Shown: piece after piece, positions 1 to 12,741 of the stretch
How the letters are laid out: each line of letters starts with the position of its first letter
Position numbering within the stretch: position 1 is the stretch's first letter
NCBI GenBank assembly: GCA_037903475.1
Contig: JBAJFG010000637.1
Coordinates: 248,001-312,000, forward strand
Direction of reading: 5' to 3'
Length of the DNA stretch: 64,000 bases
Origin: Ancylostoma caninum
Lineage: Eukaryota; Nematoda; Chromadorea; Rhabditida; Ancylostomatidae
The notes under the pieces: generated by a model
Databases searched by the model: none
What the model saw: the letters and a program-made list of their open reading frames with translations, nothing else
What the model was told of the DNA's origin: nothing
Program-made: the position numbers and the translations under genes

Positions 1-524
1 GAGGCGGAGCTTCGCGATTGGTTAATGCATCTAATTGGTCGATCGCTGAGCTCGGCTGCTCCGTTCTTGCCTAGTACAGTACTACTCACCCTTTCTCTCA
101 TCATTGGGACATTTAGAGTACAAGTTGAGCTTAAATCAGCCATTATTTTGTGGATAGGGAACGGGCCAAAAGAAATTATTCCGTAAAATATGGATAGCCG
201 AAAATTCCATATTTAAAATCAACTTCAATTCCTTCATTTTTTTTCTATTTCTAGCATGTTCTTTCAACTGTTTACGTTTAAAATTAATTTTGAAAGTTTT
301 CCAATGGTGATCTCTTAGCCTATACCTCACCTTTTCCTGTTGCTTTCTTTTCTATCACTCTCTATGGCCATTGAAAGTAAAAAATCAACAGCAGCAAGCT
401 AAATGCTTGAGTCTATCACTGAAAGTATCATATGCCGGGAATTTTTGATGATTCCTTCATCGGAAGCCAAATTTTAAATCTTTGGAATTTTTACCTATTA
501 ACCGATGATCTACTCCACATTCAG

Positions 525-3500
525 GCTGAGACTCAGTCCGGAGGACGAGGGATGTTCACTTGGATGTTGCCGTTATACACTGTAGGAGTGGTGATATTTC
601 TCCTGTACACTTTATTCAAGGTGAGCTGACAAGGGGATGGTGCTCTGCCGTAACATGCCGCAAATATCATCGTGCTTTTTAGTCGAAGGGCAAGAAGAAA
701 CGACGTTCTCGCTTCGATTCGTCTGACTACTCATCTGACGACGGCGATGAGTACAATGACATACTCAAAAAGAAAATTGGTATGTCTCTACTCCACCCCA
801 TTTGCAAAAGACGTTAATGTGACCTGAACCAAGGAGTGAGGGAGAAGAAATTAAGCCAATGAATGAATTAAGCCGTTTCCATTAATTTTACTTCCTAATA
901 ATTTTTTCCATTTGTCGAAATGTTTGAAATAGATTTAAGTTGAGTTTAAACTATCATTTTTCAAAATTGAAAACTCTAATCTATAGAGACTTTAGTATAG
1001 TTTAGTATAATTTATTTTCAATAAATAGGTAAATAAGTCTTACAAAGATTGCCTTTCACAGTAACACGAGTGACACTCAGTAGGTGGAAATAATAGCCAA
1101 CAGCGATGATCAGCGATTTGACTACATTTCTGGAAAGTTCTTATCAGAGAACCAACGGATATGGAGCTGTGGAGCGGTCAGCATAGATATACGTTCTTTT
1201 TTTAATTGGTGCAGACAATTGCAAGTGGAGCAGACTTGCAACTAGCATCGATATTTTTTTGCGAGCAGTTATTTCTCAAGTGATGCTGGGGCCAATTGGG
1301 AAATAGAGTCGCAGGATTTTTTCTTGTCCTGGGGCATCTGTTAGCTTTCACAATAACAATAGCTCACATCCGCATAGTTAACAACGCCGCCAAAAGTGCA
1401 GAATGACGTCAGCTCTTGGCATGGGCTACGGTGACGCTTCTGCAGACAAACCTACAGTGCTCTGGGATGCTTTCTTCTATCCGCGATTTCCCTTTAGTTT
1501 TTTGTCCCTTCGAAAAAAAAAACAAGAAGACGAAGGAGAGACTGGAACGTGGACAGAATGGATGACATCCATGTTTCACATAGGACAGCTAACACTTCAT
1601 GTAAAGCAAGGAGTCCAGTTTCGTCCAATTGCCCTCGTATGACAACTACATAAGACAACAAAGCGAATGTAACAATGTTTCTAGGGGTGTGGGTCATGAT
1701 GAGGCAAAAGTGGGTGGGCAATGTGTCTGCGATTGGTTCTTCGAACCCTCGCCCAGCCCTTCAGGACCTACTCGCACTAATTCGCGCGCGATTTCACAAT
1801 AGTTGCCTATGCAAATTTGAATGTGAGCGGGGACGAGTCGACGCCGAAGGACGGGAAGACACCGCCCCATTTTGCCTCATCATGACCCACACCCTGTTTC
1901 TAGGTTTTACCGTATTATAAGGTTAGCGGCAAGATAGCAATGTCCGTGCTTTTTCAGAAATTCATTTCATTTGAGAAATCGATTGGGACTTGTTGAGTTC
2001 AGCGCCCCCCAAAATTCGTTATTCCCGAGAAACCGAGTCAGTTACCTGTCCCAAAAATATAGTAAATCACAGTCCTTGACAACAATGTTGACTAAATTTT
2101 TGTGCTATTCGAAAAAGTTTGGATAGAAATAAAACAGATCAAAATTTTGGGCAGGACCTTCCCACCAAACTAATACGTGATATGTTGTAGTTTAAAATAC
2201 TACTTACTAGAGAGTAATTAAAAAACCGAGTGACTATTTCTCGATACTATGTACAAGGTATCATAGTTGCTAGCAAATGAATTGAAAACGGCCCTGACAA
2301 GACCATCGAAACATCCAGGAAAACGAAAACTCCGAGGACTGCAAGAACGCCTACAACAAACCGAAGAAGCCATGAGCAAAATCCTCGAACAGCTCGAAGC
2401 CGTCCAAGCAGCTGGGGCACTTATCGACGGAGAACAGGTAATGAGCAGAGATCATGCAAACGTAAAATACAAAATAAGGAGCGTAAGGATGAAAAATTAG
2501 TCTCTGCTGTGGTTTCAGAAAGTATCTGGGTTCTCAGACCCTATATAGAAATACATTTTGCTTTGAGGAAGATATGTATGCTTCAGAATAGGGTGCCCTC
2601 GATTCTGAACTCTAGATCAGCGGAGCGGTCGCAAGCCTTTCTGATTACCTAGACTTTCTAAGAATTCCTTGCTTCTATCTGAAGCAGGGATGAGCGAAAC
2701 TGTGGTTTCCAAAGTTGGAAGTTCGCAAATTCTGGCATTATGTGAGTCTCTGACTTCTAGATTTGTGGAAGATCGGCAGTAGTTGAGCAAAGCCAACTCA
2801 TACATGCTGTTTTCAACTCTCCAAATTTCGAAGCATTTGGAAATTCCTCCAATTTTTGACTTCCGGTAGTCCTTCCACTTATGCCTGGTTTGAAGGTATA
2901 GTAAAAAACCCAGCATATTTAAAACGTAATTAACCAGAACATTGAAAAAAAGCACGAACTAAGCCCAGCTGAAAACTAATTAGATTGTTTACTGATTAGT
3001 TCAGTTACGAAAATGTATCGAGCATATCGAGCTAAAAAAAAACGATTTAAGGTCCCAGCGGATACCTCAGAAGACAAAGAGAATTCAGAACCGAAAGCCT
3101 CCACCAATGCCAAAAACGACCAATACATAAATGATCTGGAAAAAGCCCTGAGGGATTTCAAGGTGAGTTTTTGCTGCTGTCTCCATGGTGACTGAGTCGA
3201 TCCACATATTCCAGACGAGAACTTTTTAGGTGCTGTCCGATGCATACGAAGAGGAGAAGAGCCTTCGAAAGAGAGGCTCAGCCACTGAGGATGACACCAG
3301 CACTGAAGAACTAAATTCAGGATCGGATAGTGAGGAATCTGAGGAGGAGGAAGAGGAGGAAGAGGTGCCGAAGAGGAAGAATAAGTCATCGAAAAAAGTG
3401 GTTGATGATGAGTCGGAGGAGGAGCTCCGCCACAAAGGGAAGAAAAAAGCGCAAAAGAAGAAAAGGAAGGAAGAAAGTGAAGAAGATGAAGAAGAGCACG

Positions 3501-3601
3501 AGCCAACAGAGGAGACCGTTCAATCAACGGACGAACCGCAGATGACAAAACAAACACAGTCATCGACGAAGAACGTGCGACGACGCGCCAGAAAAGTCTA
3601 G
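525..3601 (+). CDS. ric-3: RIC-3 acetylcholine receptor chaperone, 3' part of the gene
   Basis: RIC-3 proteins are ER membrane chaperones that promote folding and assembly of nicotinic acetylcholine receptors. Exons seen: 525-620, 683-779, 2274-2437, about 3052-3162 and 3230-3601 (TAG at 3599), with consistent phases. The first encodes a Gly-rich lead-in and a transmembrane segment (MPLYTVGVV-like core, here MLPLYTVGVVIFLLYTLFK), the family's second membrane span. The second is basic (SKGKKKRRSRF) then acidic. The third is a coiled coil (KLRGLQERLQQTEEAM) that matches the conserved RIC-3 coiled coil. The last exon is a Glu/Lys-rich low-complexity tail, as in nematode RIC-3. The N-terminal exon(s) with the first membrane span are not visible and probably lie left of the window, so the gene is partial. 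The start of the fourth exon (weak acceptor gatttaag at 3044-3051) is the least certain boundary. An A/T-rich 1.5-kb intron (780-2273) carries a foldback repeat. Confidence 0.85.
1678..1903. repeat. Foldback (MITE-like) repeat in a ric-3 intron
   Basis: Two arms of about 36 bases are inverted copies of each other: 1678-1714 (reads gtgtgggtcatgatgaggca) and 1865-1903 (tgcctcatcatgacccacac). They enclose about 150 bases of unrelated sequence. The structure suggests a short non-autonomous DNA transposon; no protein is encoded and no clear target duplication was seen. Confidence 0.6.
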
Positions 3602-3816
3602 AGCCTTTTTTCGAGTAGTCAGCGCCACGTGTTTTGTACATACCTTAAGTTAGTAGTGTTTGTTGCGAAGTAATTGTGCACCTCAGCATTATCTCATCCA
3701 ACGTCTAAGTCACAACAGCAGCTCGCATCTACAAGGCGGCTCTTCCAATTGTACACTCAAAGTGCCATGCCTAGCATTGAGAATCTCCGTTGTTCTGGTT
3801 TACATTTGTTTTTGCT

Positions 3817-3822
3817 AATAAA
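3817..3822 (+). terminator. Poly(A) signal of ric-3
   Basis: Canonical AATAAA lies about 215 bases after the ric-3 stop codon, on the same strand and in an A/T-rich stretch. It is the first such hexamer downstream of the stop, so it is the likely 3'-end signal. Confidence 0.6.
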
Positions 3823-4248
3823 TTTTGAGCATTATAAATTCCCAGCTTCTACAATCTTTAGAGATTAGCACAGCAACTTCTCGGTAGATTTAGTTCTAGG
3901 CTGAAAGTTTTTCATTGATCATGAACTGTATGCATACACAGCAGGGATGAGCGGTATTCCAACTTCCATATTCTGGCGTTTTCTTGGCTTCCGACTTCCA
4001 AGTTTCAACTTCCGAAAAATCGCGAAAAAAAAGCTGGAAAAAGCCGAACAAAAAAGTTTTCTGAAATTATGAAGGGTGGCCGGCCTGAATTTTGTCACAT
4101 GAGTTTCCTGGAATTTTTTTTCGCACTTAACCAACACTTTCTGGACCACGCGGCAGTCATATGTATCTATACCAGAGTGACGCTTTCTCTTAGTCTAATG
4201 TTTTCACGCAAGATTGTCGTCATCCATAGGACCATCTGTATATATAAA

Positions 4249-4303
4249 AGTGTGTGTGTGTGTATGTGTATATGTGCATGTGTATGTGTATGTATGTGTA
4301 TTC
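4249..4303. repeat. TG/TATG microsatellite
   Basis: About 55 bases of alternating TG and TATG units directly upstream of the satellite-like block at 4.36 kb. Simple sequence; any open frame across it is an artefact of the repeat. Confidence 0.9.
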
Positions 4304-4359
4304 TGAATAGAAATCGCGGAGGATGAACCAATCGGGACCAAATTTTGCATATAGCTTCT

Positions 4360-5080
4360 TTGGGAGCCGGTGCAGGTGGTAGGCTACTTCTTTCTCCAGA
4401 CTATCGATCGGCCTAACGATTATATTGATTTTATTGATTTTTCGCTTTGCCCGGAGGTCGGTAAGGATATGTATGCTGAGGTTCCTCGATACGCTGAGCG
4501 CGAATGTGGCAACCATTTCCAGCGCCATTATCGATTTATTGACCTTATCGATTTTTTAAGCTTTTTCTTTCTAGGCCGAGCAAGCACATGTCTACTGTGG
4601 TTTCCTAGTACGCTGAACACGAATAAGATACTCGTTTCGCACGATTTATCGATTTTGGTAATTTTTTTTGCTAATCTACACTATGCGGAGGTGAGGACAT
4701 GTCTACGAATATGACAATCATTTTGCAGGAGATATCGATTTATTGATTTCATCGAGTTTTCGTCAATGTACATCATGGGGAGGTGAAGACATGTACTAGG
4801 GTTCCTCAATACGCGGAGTGTGAATATGACAATCATTTTGCACGAAATATTGACTTATTGATTTTATAGATTTTTCCACTTTCGCTCGGGGACAGGCAAG
4901 GGCATGTCTCCTGCAGTTTAACTCGCTGAAAACGAATGTGATGACCACGAGTTGTCGATTTATCTATTTTATTGATTTTTCGCTGTTTTACCCGTTGGTG
5001 CGGTGAAAACATCTCTACTGGTGTTCCTTAATAAACCGAATATGACTATGGCAATTACTGTGGACTAACACTTTAATTCA
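4360..5080. repeat. Satellite-like tandem block, copy 1
   Basis: Degenerate units of roughly 100-120 bases recur head to tail. Each has a core with TCGATTTATTGATTTTATCG followed by TTTTCGCTTT, then an aggacatgtctactg-like stretch, a tacgctgaacacgaat stretch and a tatgacaatcattttgcac stretch. At least six units can be followed. The same unit forms a second block at 8.75 kb. No conserved reading frame runs through the units. Confidence 0.75.
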
Positions 5081-6110
5081 GTCTCAACGGAATAAATTTG
5101 CTGGCTTTTTGCTGAGCTTGGTAGAAAAAAGTACGTTGAGCTTTGTCAATGTGCCGATCATCAAAATTATTGACATTTTTAATAAATTCATTGGGAATAG
5201 CAATTGTGCTCAGCAGTGTGAGATAGCCGGGGTAGTAAATCACCCGAGCGAAGCCGAGTATGCCCGTCTAGTAGTACCATACAAATATGGGTAGAGAACA
5301 TCCTTGACTTCCGGTGTATTTTTTTTCAAAATAGATTTTGGAAAACGTGTTATACTGGCTGCGAACTTTGCGTCCTATTTTGCACTAAACGCTTTCATCA
5401 ACTTCAATTCTATACATCAGCATGTCAAGGGAATCATAGTGTCAAAAATTGAGTTTTGTACATGTAGTACCGGTCAGCCACGCAGCTAAGTTGGCATTGC
5501 AGCGAGAGGATAGGCTAATCAGCTACTGCTCTGAAGTTCGGTGGCGATAAATTGGCGAGAGAATGTCTTTGGCAATACATATTACGGGATAAAATTTCGG
5601 ATAGCAATACATTTTCCGGGAGTATTGGTCAAGATTCTGTTTGGCAATACAAAAGGCGGGAGCATCTGTTGGCGATATATTTTGTGGGTTAGCGAGATAA
5701 GATAGTCATTATGTGGGATAATGAGTTCATTTCATTCATACTCAGACAAAGTATCGCACACTTCCGTAGGACTACTGCAGGCCTCCCGGAGGACTTGGTC
5801 AGGAGACCCGGTCTGTTACAGACCGCAAGTCCCGATACAGTCCTCCGCAAGTCCCGATTCCCTCCTCCGGCTTCGACGAGACCCCCCTCCGTTTCGCCCG
5901 ACTCCGACCTCCGCCTAACCCGCCGTCTTCCTCCGGTATTCCTGCTTCTCTCCTTCGCATGATCCGTATACCTTCTCCGGCTATTCCGATTCCATCCTCC
6001 GTTCAGCCCGATTCCCTCCCCCGCTTCTTCTCACACTCTCCCACGCTTAACCCGATTCCTTTTTCCGCTGGGCTTAGTTTAGTCCTGCTATAGCCCTGAA
6101 TTTCGCCTTA
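5081..6110. other. Non-coding interval with C/T-rich low-complexity tract
   Basis: No gene seen. From 5560 to 5700 a short phrase (ggcaatacat plus an acgggat variant) recurs several times. From about 5780 to 6060 the strand becomes C/T-rich with many cctccg and cccgattcc units. A related tract with cctccgcaagtcccga units recurs at 13190-13345, so this is a dispersed low-complexity repeat. The open frames over it have no protein-like character. Confidence 0.6.
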
Positions 6111-8745
6111 ACAGTTTGGTAGCGTATGTAACAACTGTCACATGCGCGGCATGTGACACATCATTTCTCGTGAACACAAAATTGATTCTTTTTTTTTATT
6201 TTTATTCAACAACAAAAGAAACAGTGAATACTAAGAAACTGATTCTGTCTTCATTTCTTCCTCTTATTTGGGATATCTTCAGCGTCCTCCTTAAAAACAT
6301 AGCAACTGTTACCGGAATTTAGGTCATCCTACTGCTTGTTAGCACCGATTATACTTTCAATTTGTAATCTGCGCTGACCTGTTCTAGATCGCGTCGGCGC
6401 TCCCCGCGTTGAGGCTTTCCATTTTTCTAAAATAGTATATCGCTAGTGCTGTTAGATCCGGCTGATCAACAAGCCCGGAAGAGATAACTAAAACCAACCG
6501 CTGGCGGCACTAATTTTCCGTCGCAAAAATAGTACTCCCTGAGGTCATTCCTAAAATCCACAAACATAATTTTTCTTCAGAGTAATTGAGGCGAATTCCC
6601 CAAATTCAACCTACAGTGCTAGTGAGAGGGCGGTTCGTGCTTTTAGAGGCCACGTGTTCCGCGGCTCTGCGCGAGTTAACCACTCTTGTGTTCTTCTTTC
6701 TTCGGTTAACCCAAGATTTAGCCAGAACCTGGAAGTGTCCAACATTGAAATTCTTTGAGCGACATCTAAGCATGGAATTAAAGACCCAACGAGTTCGAGC
6801 TGCCTCTGAGTTGTTCCATCATTCCTGGATCGAGTTCAGGGGCGTTTAAACCCAGAGCATCCGTCGTAAAGCCTACAATAAACCAGAAACCCTTATATAG
6901 CACAGCAGCCTAATATGACATCCAGACATGGTTATACACTTATAGAGTTTGTAGTTATATACCTATGAGGACTTCTTCTAATTCCTCCGGCAGATCACAA
7001 AGCTTGTTGTTTCTAGAGATTCCATGAACCCGTACAGCGTATTTCCAAATATGGATGGGTTCAACGCAAATCTGCACATAGTTTTTCGCAATTATTTCAG
7101 AATATCGAAACAAAACTAGAAGGGCAAACGTTTTTAAGGATCTTCCTGAAGAAGTCCACAGCTAGCAGAGAGTGCGAGTTGGCACGCGCGGGGGCGACAT
7201 ACTTTTGCAATTCTTTTCCGAGGTTGACGCTCTGAACAACACCAATGATCAGGAAAAGAAGAATATGGCCACATTAGTACTTAAATTTACCCTGAAGATG
7301 TGGCTTGATGGTGTTAGCCATGCTCTTGTGAGCATGCCGGCGTCAAACTTGACTTTTTTAGAGAGTGGCCTGTGCTCATTTTTCACCACTACAGATTTCA
7401 ACTGTTTTATCTCTTCCGACAATGATCGGAGCTCATTCAGCAACAGATTTTCCTGAATTGTAGAGCAGTTGGAAAGTTATTGTCCGCATTTATTGTGCCG
7501 ACCAAGCGCTCACGTTGATTCTTGACGAAATCAGCATTTCTGCTAGTTCTCTCACTGCATAATACACTTCGTGCGTTCCGTAGCAGGTTTCGCTGGCCGT
7601 CAATAGCTTCTGTATGTCACCCATGTCGAAGCATCGCGGTTTTCCGCTACTACTTCGGACAATTTCCTATATTCTTTCCATGAGCACCGAACAAAACTGC
7701 TTGTTCACCAAGCTATGTTGAAGACTGCCCACACAGTTGTCTTGTGCGATGCTTCGGTGCGTTTTGTGATTTTTAAATGTTATGTATGCTCATGCAGTAG
7801 GTTAGGACCGTCACTCCGTGGTTCAATATCCATCTGATATCTCAAACGCAAGTAAGCAGTTCTATTGCGACACCTACTCTGAGACCAGTGTGAGAGCGGC
7901 CCAAACGTCGTACTAATACGCAATACGTCGAGTAGAAATTCTAGCAGCAACTCCTTCCAGATGTTGATATTCTCCCTCAATTGCTGCCATCCTTCAGCAA
8001 TTACAGCTGAAAGAGCGAATGCTTGAGCAGCAGCTGAGGAAGAATGGCGGAGACTGGAGCCATTTTCTGCTAGAGTTTCTACTTGATGCATTACGCCATT
8101 CGGGCTGCGAACTTACTGATCACCAACTGTAGCAATAAGCGTAGATGAAAGTGATTTTGTTTGTTTTTTTTTTTGTTTCTGTTTCCTTCAGACTTCCACC
8201 GATGATTCGAAAAAAGTAAGTTAATATTTGTGGAATTTGTTAAGAGGATCTCACCTCTAATTGCAAGGCACCTATTCGACCGCTGCTCAAAGCCTCGTAC
8301 ACGGGTGTCGTATACGTGTTCGACGATACACGCGAGCAGAGGAGAGCGCCGCGGAGATATTCTGAAAACAGAGATAACCACTCAATCCAGTGTTAAATTT
8401 CCTAGTAAAGCTATAAATTCTATGCATCACTTACCTAATGCCAGTGTTCCTGTTGCCGCAGTTCCAGTGCGGCCAGTTTCCTGCACATGCATCCGAACAG
8501 GAGTCAAGGTAGTAAGGTTGTTTGGCGCTTCACCGGTCGTCATGGCAATACTTTCAGAATAAGTACTTCTCCTACATCTTGAAAAGGTTTTTATCTTGTT
8601 GAACTTTAATATCACTATCATCGCGCTTTTAGACTCTATTCCAGAACTTCATTTTCATTCTAGTTTTACACAACTGTTACGTAATGGGCCAGACTCCAGT
8701 ATGGAAAGCAATGTATGTCAGACTCCAGTATGGAAAGCAAAAAGA
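6111..8745. other. Unassigned interval, no supported gene
   Basis: Several open stretches of 60-110 codons exist on both strands (for example 7249-7443 and 7780-8091 on the minus strand, 8230-8562 on the plus strand). None has recognisable motifs, a coherent exon chain or a match I can name. The minus-strand stretch at 7249-7443 has a plausible short coiled coil (LRSLSEEIKQLKSVV) and could be a remnant of a mobile-element protein. Around 7890-8112 the sequence is partly self-complementary and part of it recurs near 49 kb. Confidence 0.4.
7890..8112. repeat. Imperfect foldback repeat related to the 48.9-49.1 kb element
   Basis: A stretch reading tctactcgac on the minus strand and one reading tctacttgat on the plus strand are inverted copies; both translate to LLEFLLD. 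The right end (gcattacgccattcgggctg, 8084-8103) recurs with small changes at about 49060-49080, next to another foldback. This suggests one dispersed foldback family. Confidence 0.45.
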
Positions 8746-8749
8746 AGTT

Positions 8750-9115
8750 ATAGGCTACTTTTGAACTGATTTCATCGATCGGTTTATCGATTGCATCGAT
8801 TTTATTGATTTTTCACAATTCTTGCCTGGGGGACAGTAAGGACATGTCTGCTAGGGTTCTTCAATACACTGAACACGAATATGACACTGAACACGAATAT
8901 GACAAACGTTTCTAACGGCAGCATCGATTTATTGGTTTTATCGTTTTTTTCCCACTTTTGCTTGGGGACGGGCAAGGACATGTGTGCTGTGATTACCCAG
9001 TACGCTGAAAACGAACTGCGCTACCGTTTTGCACCAAATATTGATTTATCGATTCTATGATTTTCGCTTTCCTACACCATGGGGCAGTGAGGTCATGTCT
9101 GCTAGGGTATGCCGT
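8750..9115. repeat. Satellite-like tandem block, copy 2
   Basis: Three to four degenerate units of the same sequence as the 4.36-5.08 kb block: tcgatttattgg/tattgattt cores, gggacggcaaggacatgtct and cgctgaaaacgaa stretches, in the same orientation. It ends about 50 bases before the 3' end of the transposase-like gene on the opposite strand. Confidence 0.7.
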
Positions 9116-9167
9116 CTAGTTTAATATACTCTTAAGCAGAACAAACCATGAACAAAATCTATTTTAT

Positions 9168-12100
9168 TCATACTCTGTATGCATAAAGGCGATTTCCGTG
9201 CTTAAAACATACAGCAGGACTACGAACATCGTTAACATCAACAACTAATATTCTATCTTCGATAACTTCATGGAAGTAATCGTTATTCGCACGCACTGCA
9301 TGCATTATCTCAAAGCATGGAGTCTTACTCGGATGTCGAGGTGTACTCCGGAGTGCGTCATATAGATCTTGAAAGGGATCTATAATCTTAAAGAAACGAA
9401 ACACGCAATGAATTGAATTCGAGCGCGTTTCCCAGGCGAATAGAAGAGCTTCTCCATATCCTCTGACTTTCTGTCCCACTGAATTAGTTCTTTCAAGATA
9501 GGCGAAATTGTTCTGAGATTCAGTGGTCCTCCTCCAAGAACGTGAAGAACAAATAACTTTCTTCCGAATTACTATTCGTGAGCTAAACCAAGATGACCAG
9601 TCATTTCAAATATTCCGTAAAATTTCAACACTAATCAAAAGGAAAACGTACAACAAAGAAAATGCGTTTCGTGTTCTTGATTCGATGTATGCCAAAATTT
9701 CAGGCTCCACATCATCTGCATTAACACAAGAATGTTTTGGAATATATATGGTTTCCGATATCCTGTGTTGTGTTGGAAACCTATGAAATATCTTATTGTT
9801 TTTGGAAAGATTCTCATTTTAAGCTTAACCTGTTCGTGTTGTTGTTTATGGTCGACAGTAACTGCAAAAAACGCGCATCGTTTGTTGTTGAGCAGGTTTC
9901 CTCTAGTATCCGGGACAATTTTTGTAAAGACAGAAACCTGAATTGATTGGACAAAGTACATGTTATGTAAGAAGGTAGCTACAGTATTCACCTTTTTACT
10001 ACAACGTGGTCAGACCATGTTGTATTCTGTTGGATTTTGCTTTGGAGTAGTTTGTGGAGAGATTCAAAAGGTGCCGTAGACCACTGGTATGAACTTCCGT
10101 AGCTCTCCAACATATGGGTGAGGGCGTGGTCAAAAAAACACTAGAGGCAGAAACTACGTTAGCATAGGTAGCTGAAATATTGCAAAGGATATACTCACAT
10201 GAACTTTCAATGTAAATATAGCAGTACTTATTGTTTTCCAAACTTCTTTTACATGGGGGGCTACTCTTTGTATGAGCTCTATGGAGCTCGCCGAAAATTC
10301 TTGCGTGAGCTGCATGACCCGTACTATGAAATAATATCCGAGCATGCTTACATTTGCAAATACATCTGGGCACAGCTGTGCAGCTGCGACCAATGGCATA
10401 ACTACTATAGCAAGCTAAAGCATAAAACCCATCAAGAAATAGTTAACGCAAACCGAGAACCAAAATCAGTAGTCTAACCGCGTCAATTTCTGAGCCTGAC
10501 AGAGACGTGAGGTCTTCCATTCCAAGAGCAAATTTAGTAGAGTATGTATAGTTCACCAAAGCATGAAGTGTAGTTTTCACAAGCTTAACATTTGCTGAAG
10601 ACAGTTTAAATTTGGCTATCTTTGAAGATGGTAGAAGCATATCTAAAATGAGAAATTAGGAACTGTTTCTTATTCCTCGTTTTATTTTCTCACCTACTAA
10701 ACGTTGCCTAGTGATACCCTCTGATAATAAGTGTAGGGAATCACATGGAAATGATTCCGTAGTCAATAGATTCATCGCCAATCGATAACCTACGAATCCA
10801 AACACAGGTAAAAGAGTAGTGATATACCAGCCCGATCTATTATTTTCTAACCAGAAAAACCGTTGCTACAGCGTATAGCGTCATTTACAATGGAGTGACT
10901 TGTGCGTAGGATCCATTCGCTGGGATCGTTACAATACCAACGAATCGTCTCACCCTCTTCACTAATACCTGGGAAAAGACAAAGATGGCACCCATAATAG
11001 CTTGTCCATTTTGGAAGACCATAGCATTCTTCGATACCCTGCAATCCATTCCCTGAATTTCGTTTGTTTCTAATTGAATTTTTGGAAATGTAGTTTACCT
11101 TAAAATCAAAAACACCGTAAGCCAATTTCACATGCAGCTGCCACATGTGTCCGTCGATTTCAACCTGTTGAGGATTTTCTGCAAGGATCTGAAGCTCCGA
11201 GCGAATACGCGCAAAAAATGCGCTAAGTAAGGCTTCACTCGGTGTGGTGGATGTGTGTAAAACGGCAGCAAGCATTATATTTTTATGAGTATTCTTCATA
11301 GAATCTGGCAGACCTTCAATTCGGAGGTAAAGAAGGAATGTTTGTTGCCTTAAGTTGAAAATTTGAGCCCTTAATGTATTGGGAAACCACAATAATTAGC
11401 ATGTATCCAAATGCAGTACCTCGATAGTCGTTTCGGTCGGAAACCGTCGATACTCATTGTAAGTAAAACGGTAAGATGTTTTGAGAGAAACGAATTTCTA
11501 GACTCAATCATTTCCATATAATGGAGATAATCGGAAGTTTCTGACCTTTTTGTGCTCTAAAGTAGAGATAATTTTTGTGTAAAGGTTCGTTCGAGAATTA
11601 TGCTCACTCGATAATTGTGTAGACGCTCATGCACTTTCATCAGGAAGATTCCAACTTCTTTCATTATCATTTGCAGTTGAGGTATAATACTAATGAGGGT
11701 CACCGACGATCTCCGAACAACCTTCGCCCTTTTTACGGGCATCCTGTTAAAGTTGAGGACCTTCAATTAAGTAAATCGTGAAACAACTACTCAAGGAAAC
11801 ATGCACTTCGAAGATATATCGCGCAATCGGTTGATGATAAATCAGAGATTAGATAAGATCACAGTTAATCGTCATCTGCATTGATATTCCACAGCAACGG
11901 TCCCTTGATATGGAGTAGGGTAAAGCGCCAGCTAGCGTACGCTCTTTCATTTACGCAAGCAAGCGTGTTGAGAATGGCTAACGCATTTGGTGCATTCAAA
12001 TGCACGGAAATGACATCGCATTGGGTTTAGCATAGCTGAAACTTCACGATTTCCAGCTTAGCGTGAATTTCAGTAATCTCGTGGTGCTGTGTTTAGGTAA

Positions 12101-12741
12101 ATTCGCTATGCTATCACCTGTATATTTTGCAACTTTCGTTGCGGCACACTCCCTTTCTCCCCTGAAGGGTATGAGAACAGAATGCGCAGAAATAATGAGT
12201 ATTTAATTGTAGGTCATCCAAAACTCCATCAATGTAAGACTGAACTTCTGTTGGACTCTAAATGGAAAAGCATTAAATTCTCGTATTCAGATGATATATT
12301 GTTATTGTAATGAGATATATGTCTCCTTACCACGAGTGATATGTTCCCACTAACAACAGATGTTAGTGATAACACCCTTTGTAGTTCAGCATAGGAAATT
12401 CCGTGGTAAACTGTGTATGCTGCCGTGTAAACCAGAATATCTTCACGAGAAGGTAGGTTTGGAGAGAGAAAATAGCCTGCGGAAGCAGGTGCTACCGTCG
12501 TATCATCAGTATTATCACCACTCTCCCCCGGAGCCAGCGAGAGTAATTCGCTGCTTGTCTGATTTGATTCTGCCGTCTCTTGAGAGGTTGTGAAAGGTGT
12601 GATTGCATGAGTTACATTGTAGGACGGTAGATTCATCGCTACCTCATTTGAATCTGCAGACAACAAGTATTCACATAATTGTGTAAAGATAGGTAGAATT
12701 TGCCGTTTTACAGGCAGAGAAAGTTTTGAAATTGGAAGCAC
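9168..12741 (-). CDS. Tnp2/DUF4218-type transposase-derived protein, multi-exon
   Basis: This resembles Tnp2 plus DUF4218 proteins of CACTA (EnSpm)-type transposons. Well-phased minus-strand exons: 11497-11420, 11369-11099, 11038-10861, 10789-10694, 10642-10454, 10404-10199, 10140-9992, 9937-9830, 9780-9652 and 9582-9168 (stop). Family-like landmarks in order are MSIDGFRPKRLSR, RIEGLPDSMKN..KNIMLAAVL, a C-rich YYGCHLCLFPG, DSLHLLSEGI, FDHALTHMLESYG, STAPFESLHKLL, KRFLSLQKLSRI and SSRSWRR..NNFAYLERTNS. A further N-terminal exon, 12741-12331, carries a typical REDILVYTAAYTVYHGISY segment. The link between 12331 and 11497 and the true start are not resolved. All resolved introns are short (roughly 40-100 bases), and each phase fits the next exon without a stop or frameshift. 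It may be a domesticated gene or a recently active element; terminal inverted repeats were not identified. Confidence 0.7.

Noticed and set aside
2976..3641. 221-codon minus-strand open frame opposite the last ric-3 exon
   Set aside because: It is the antisense of the Glu/Lys/Ser-rich low-complexity tail of ric-3; its Ser/Phe/Leu-rich translation has no motif.
7780..8381. Minus-strand frames that might form a small gene
   Set aside because: The repeated LLEFLLD phrase is produced by an inverted repeat; no coherent exon chain found.
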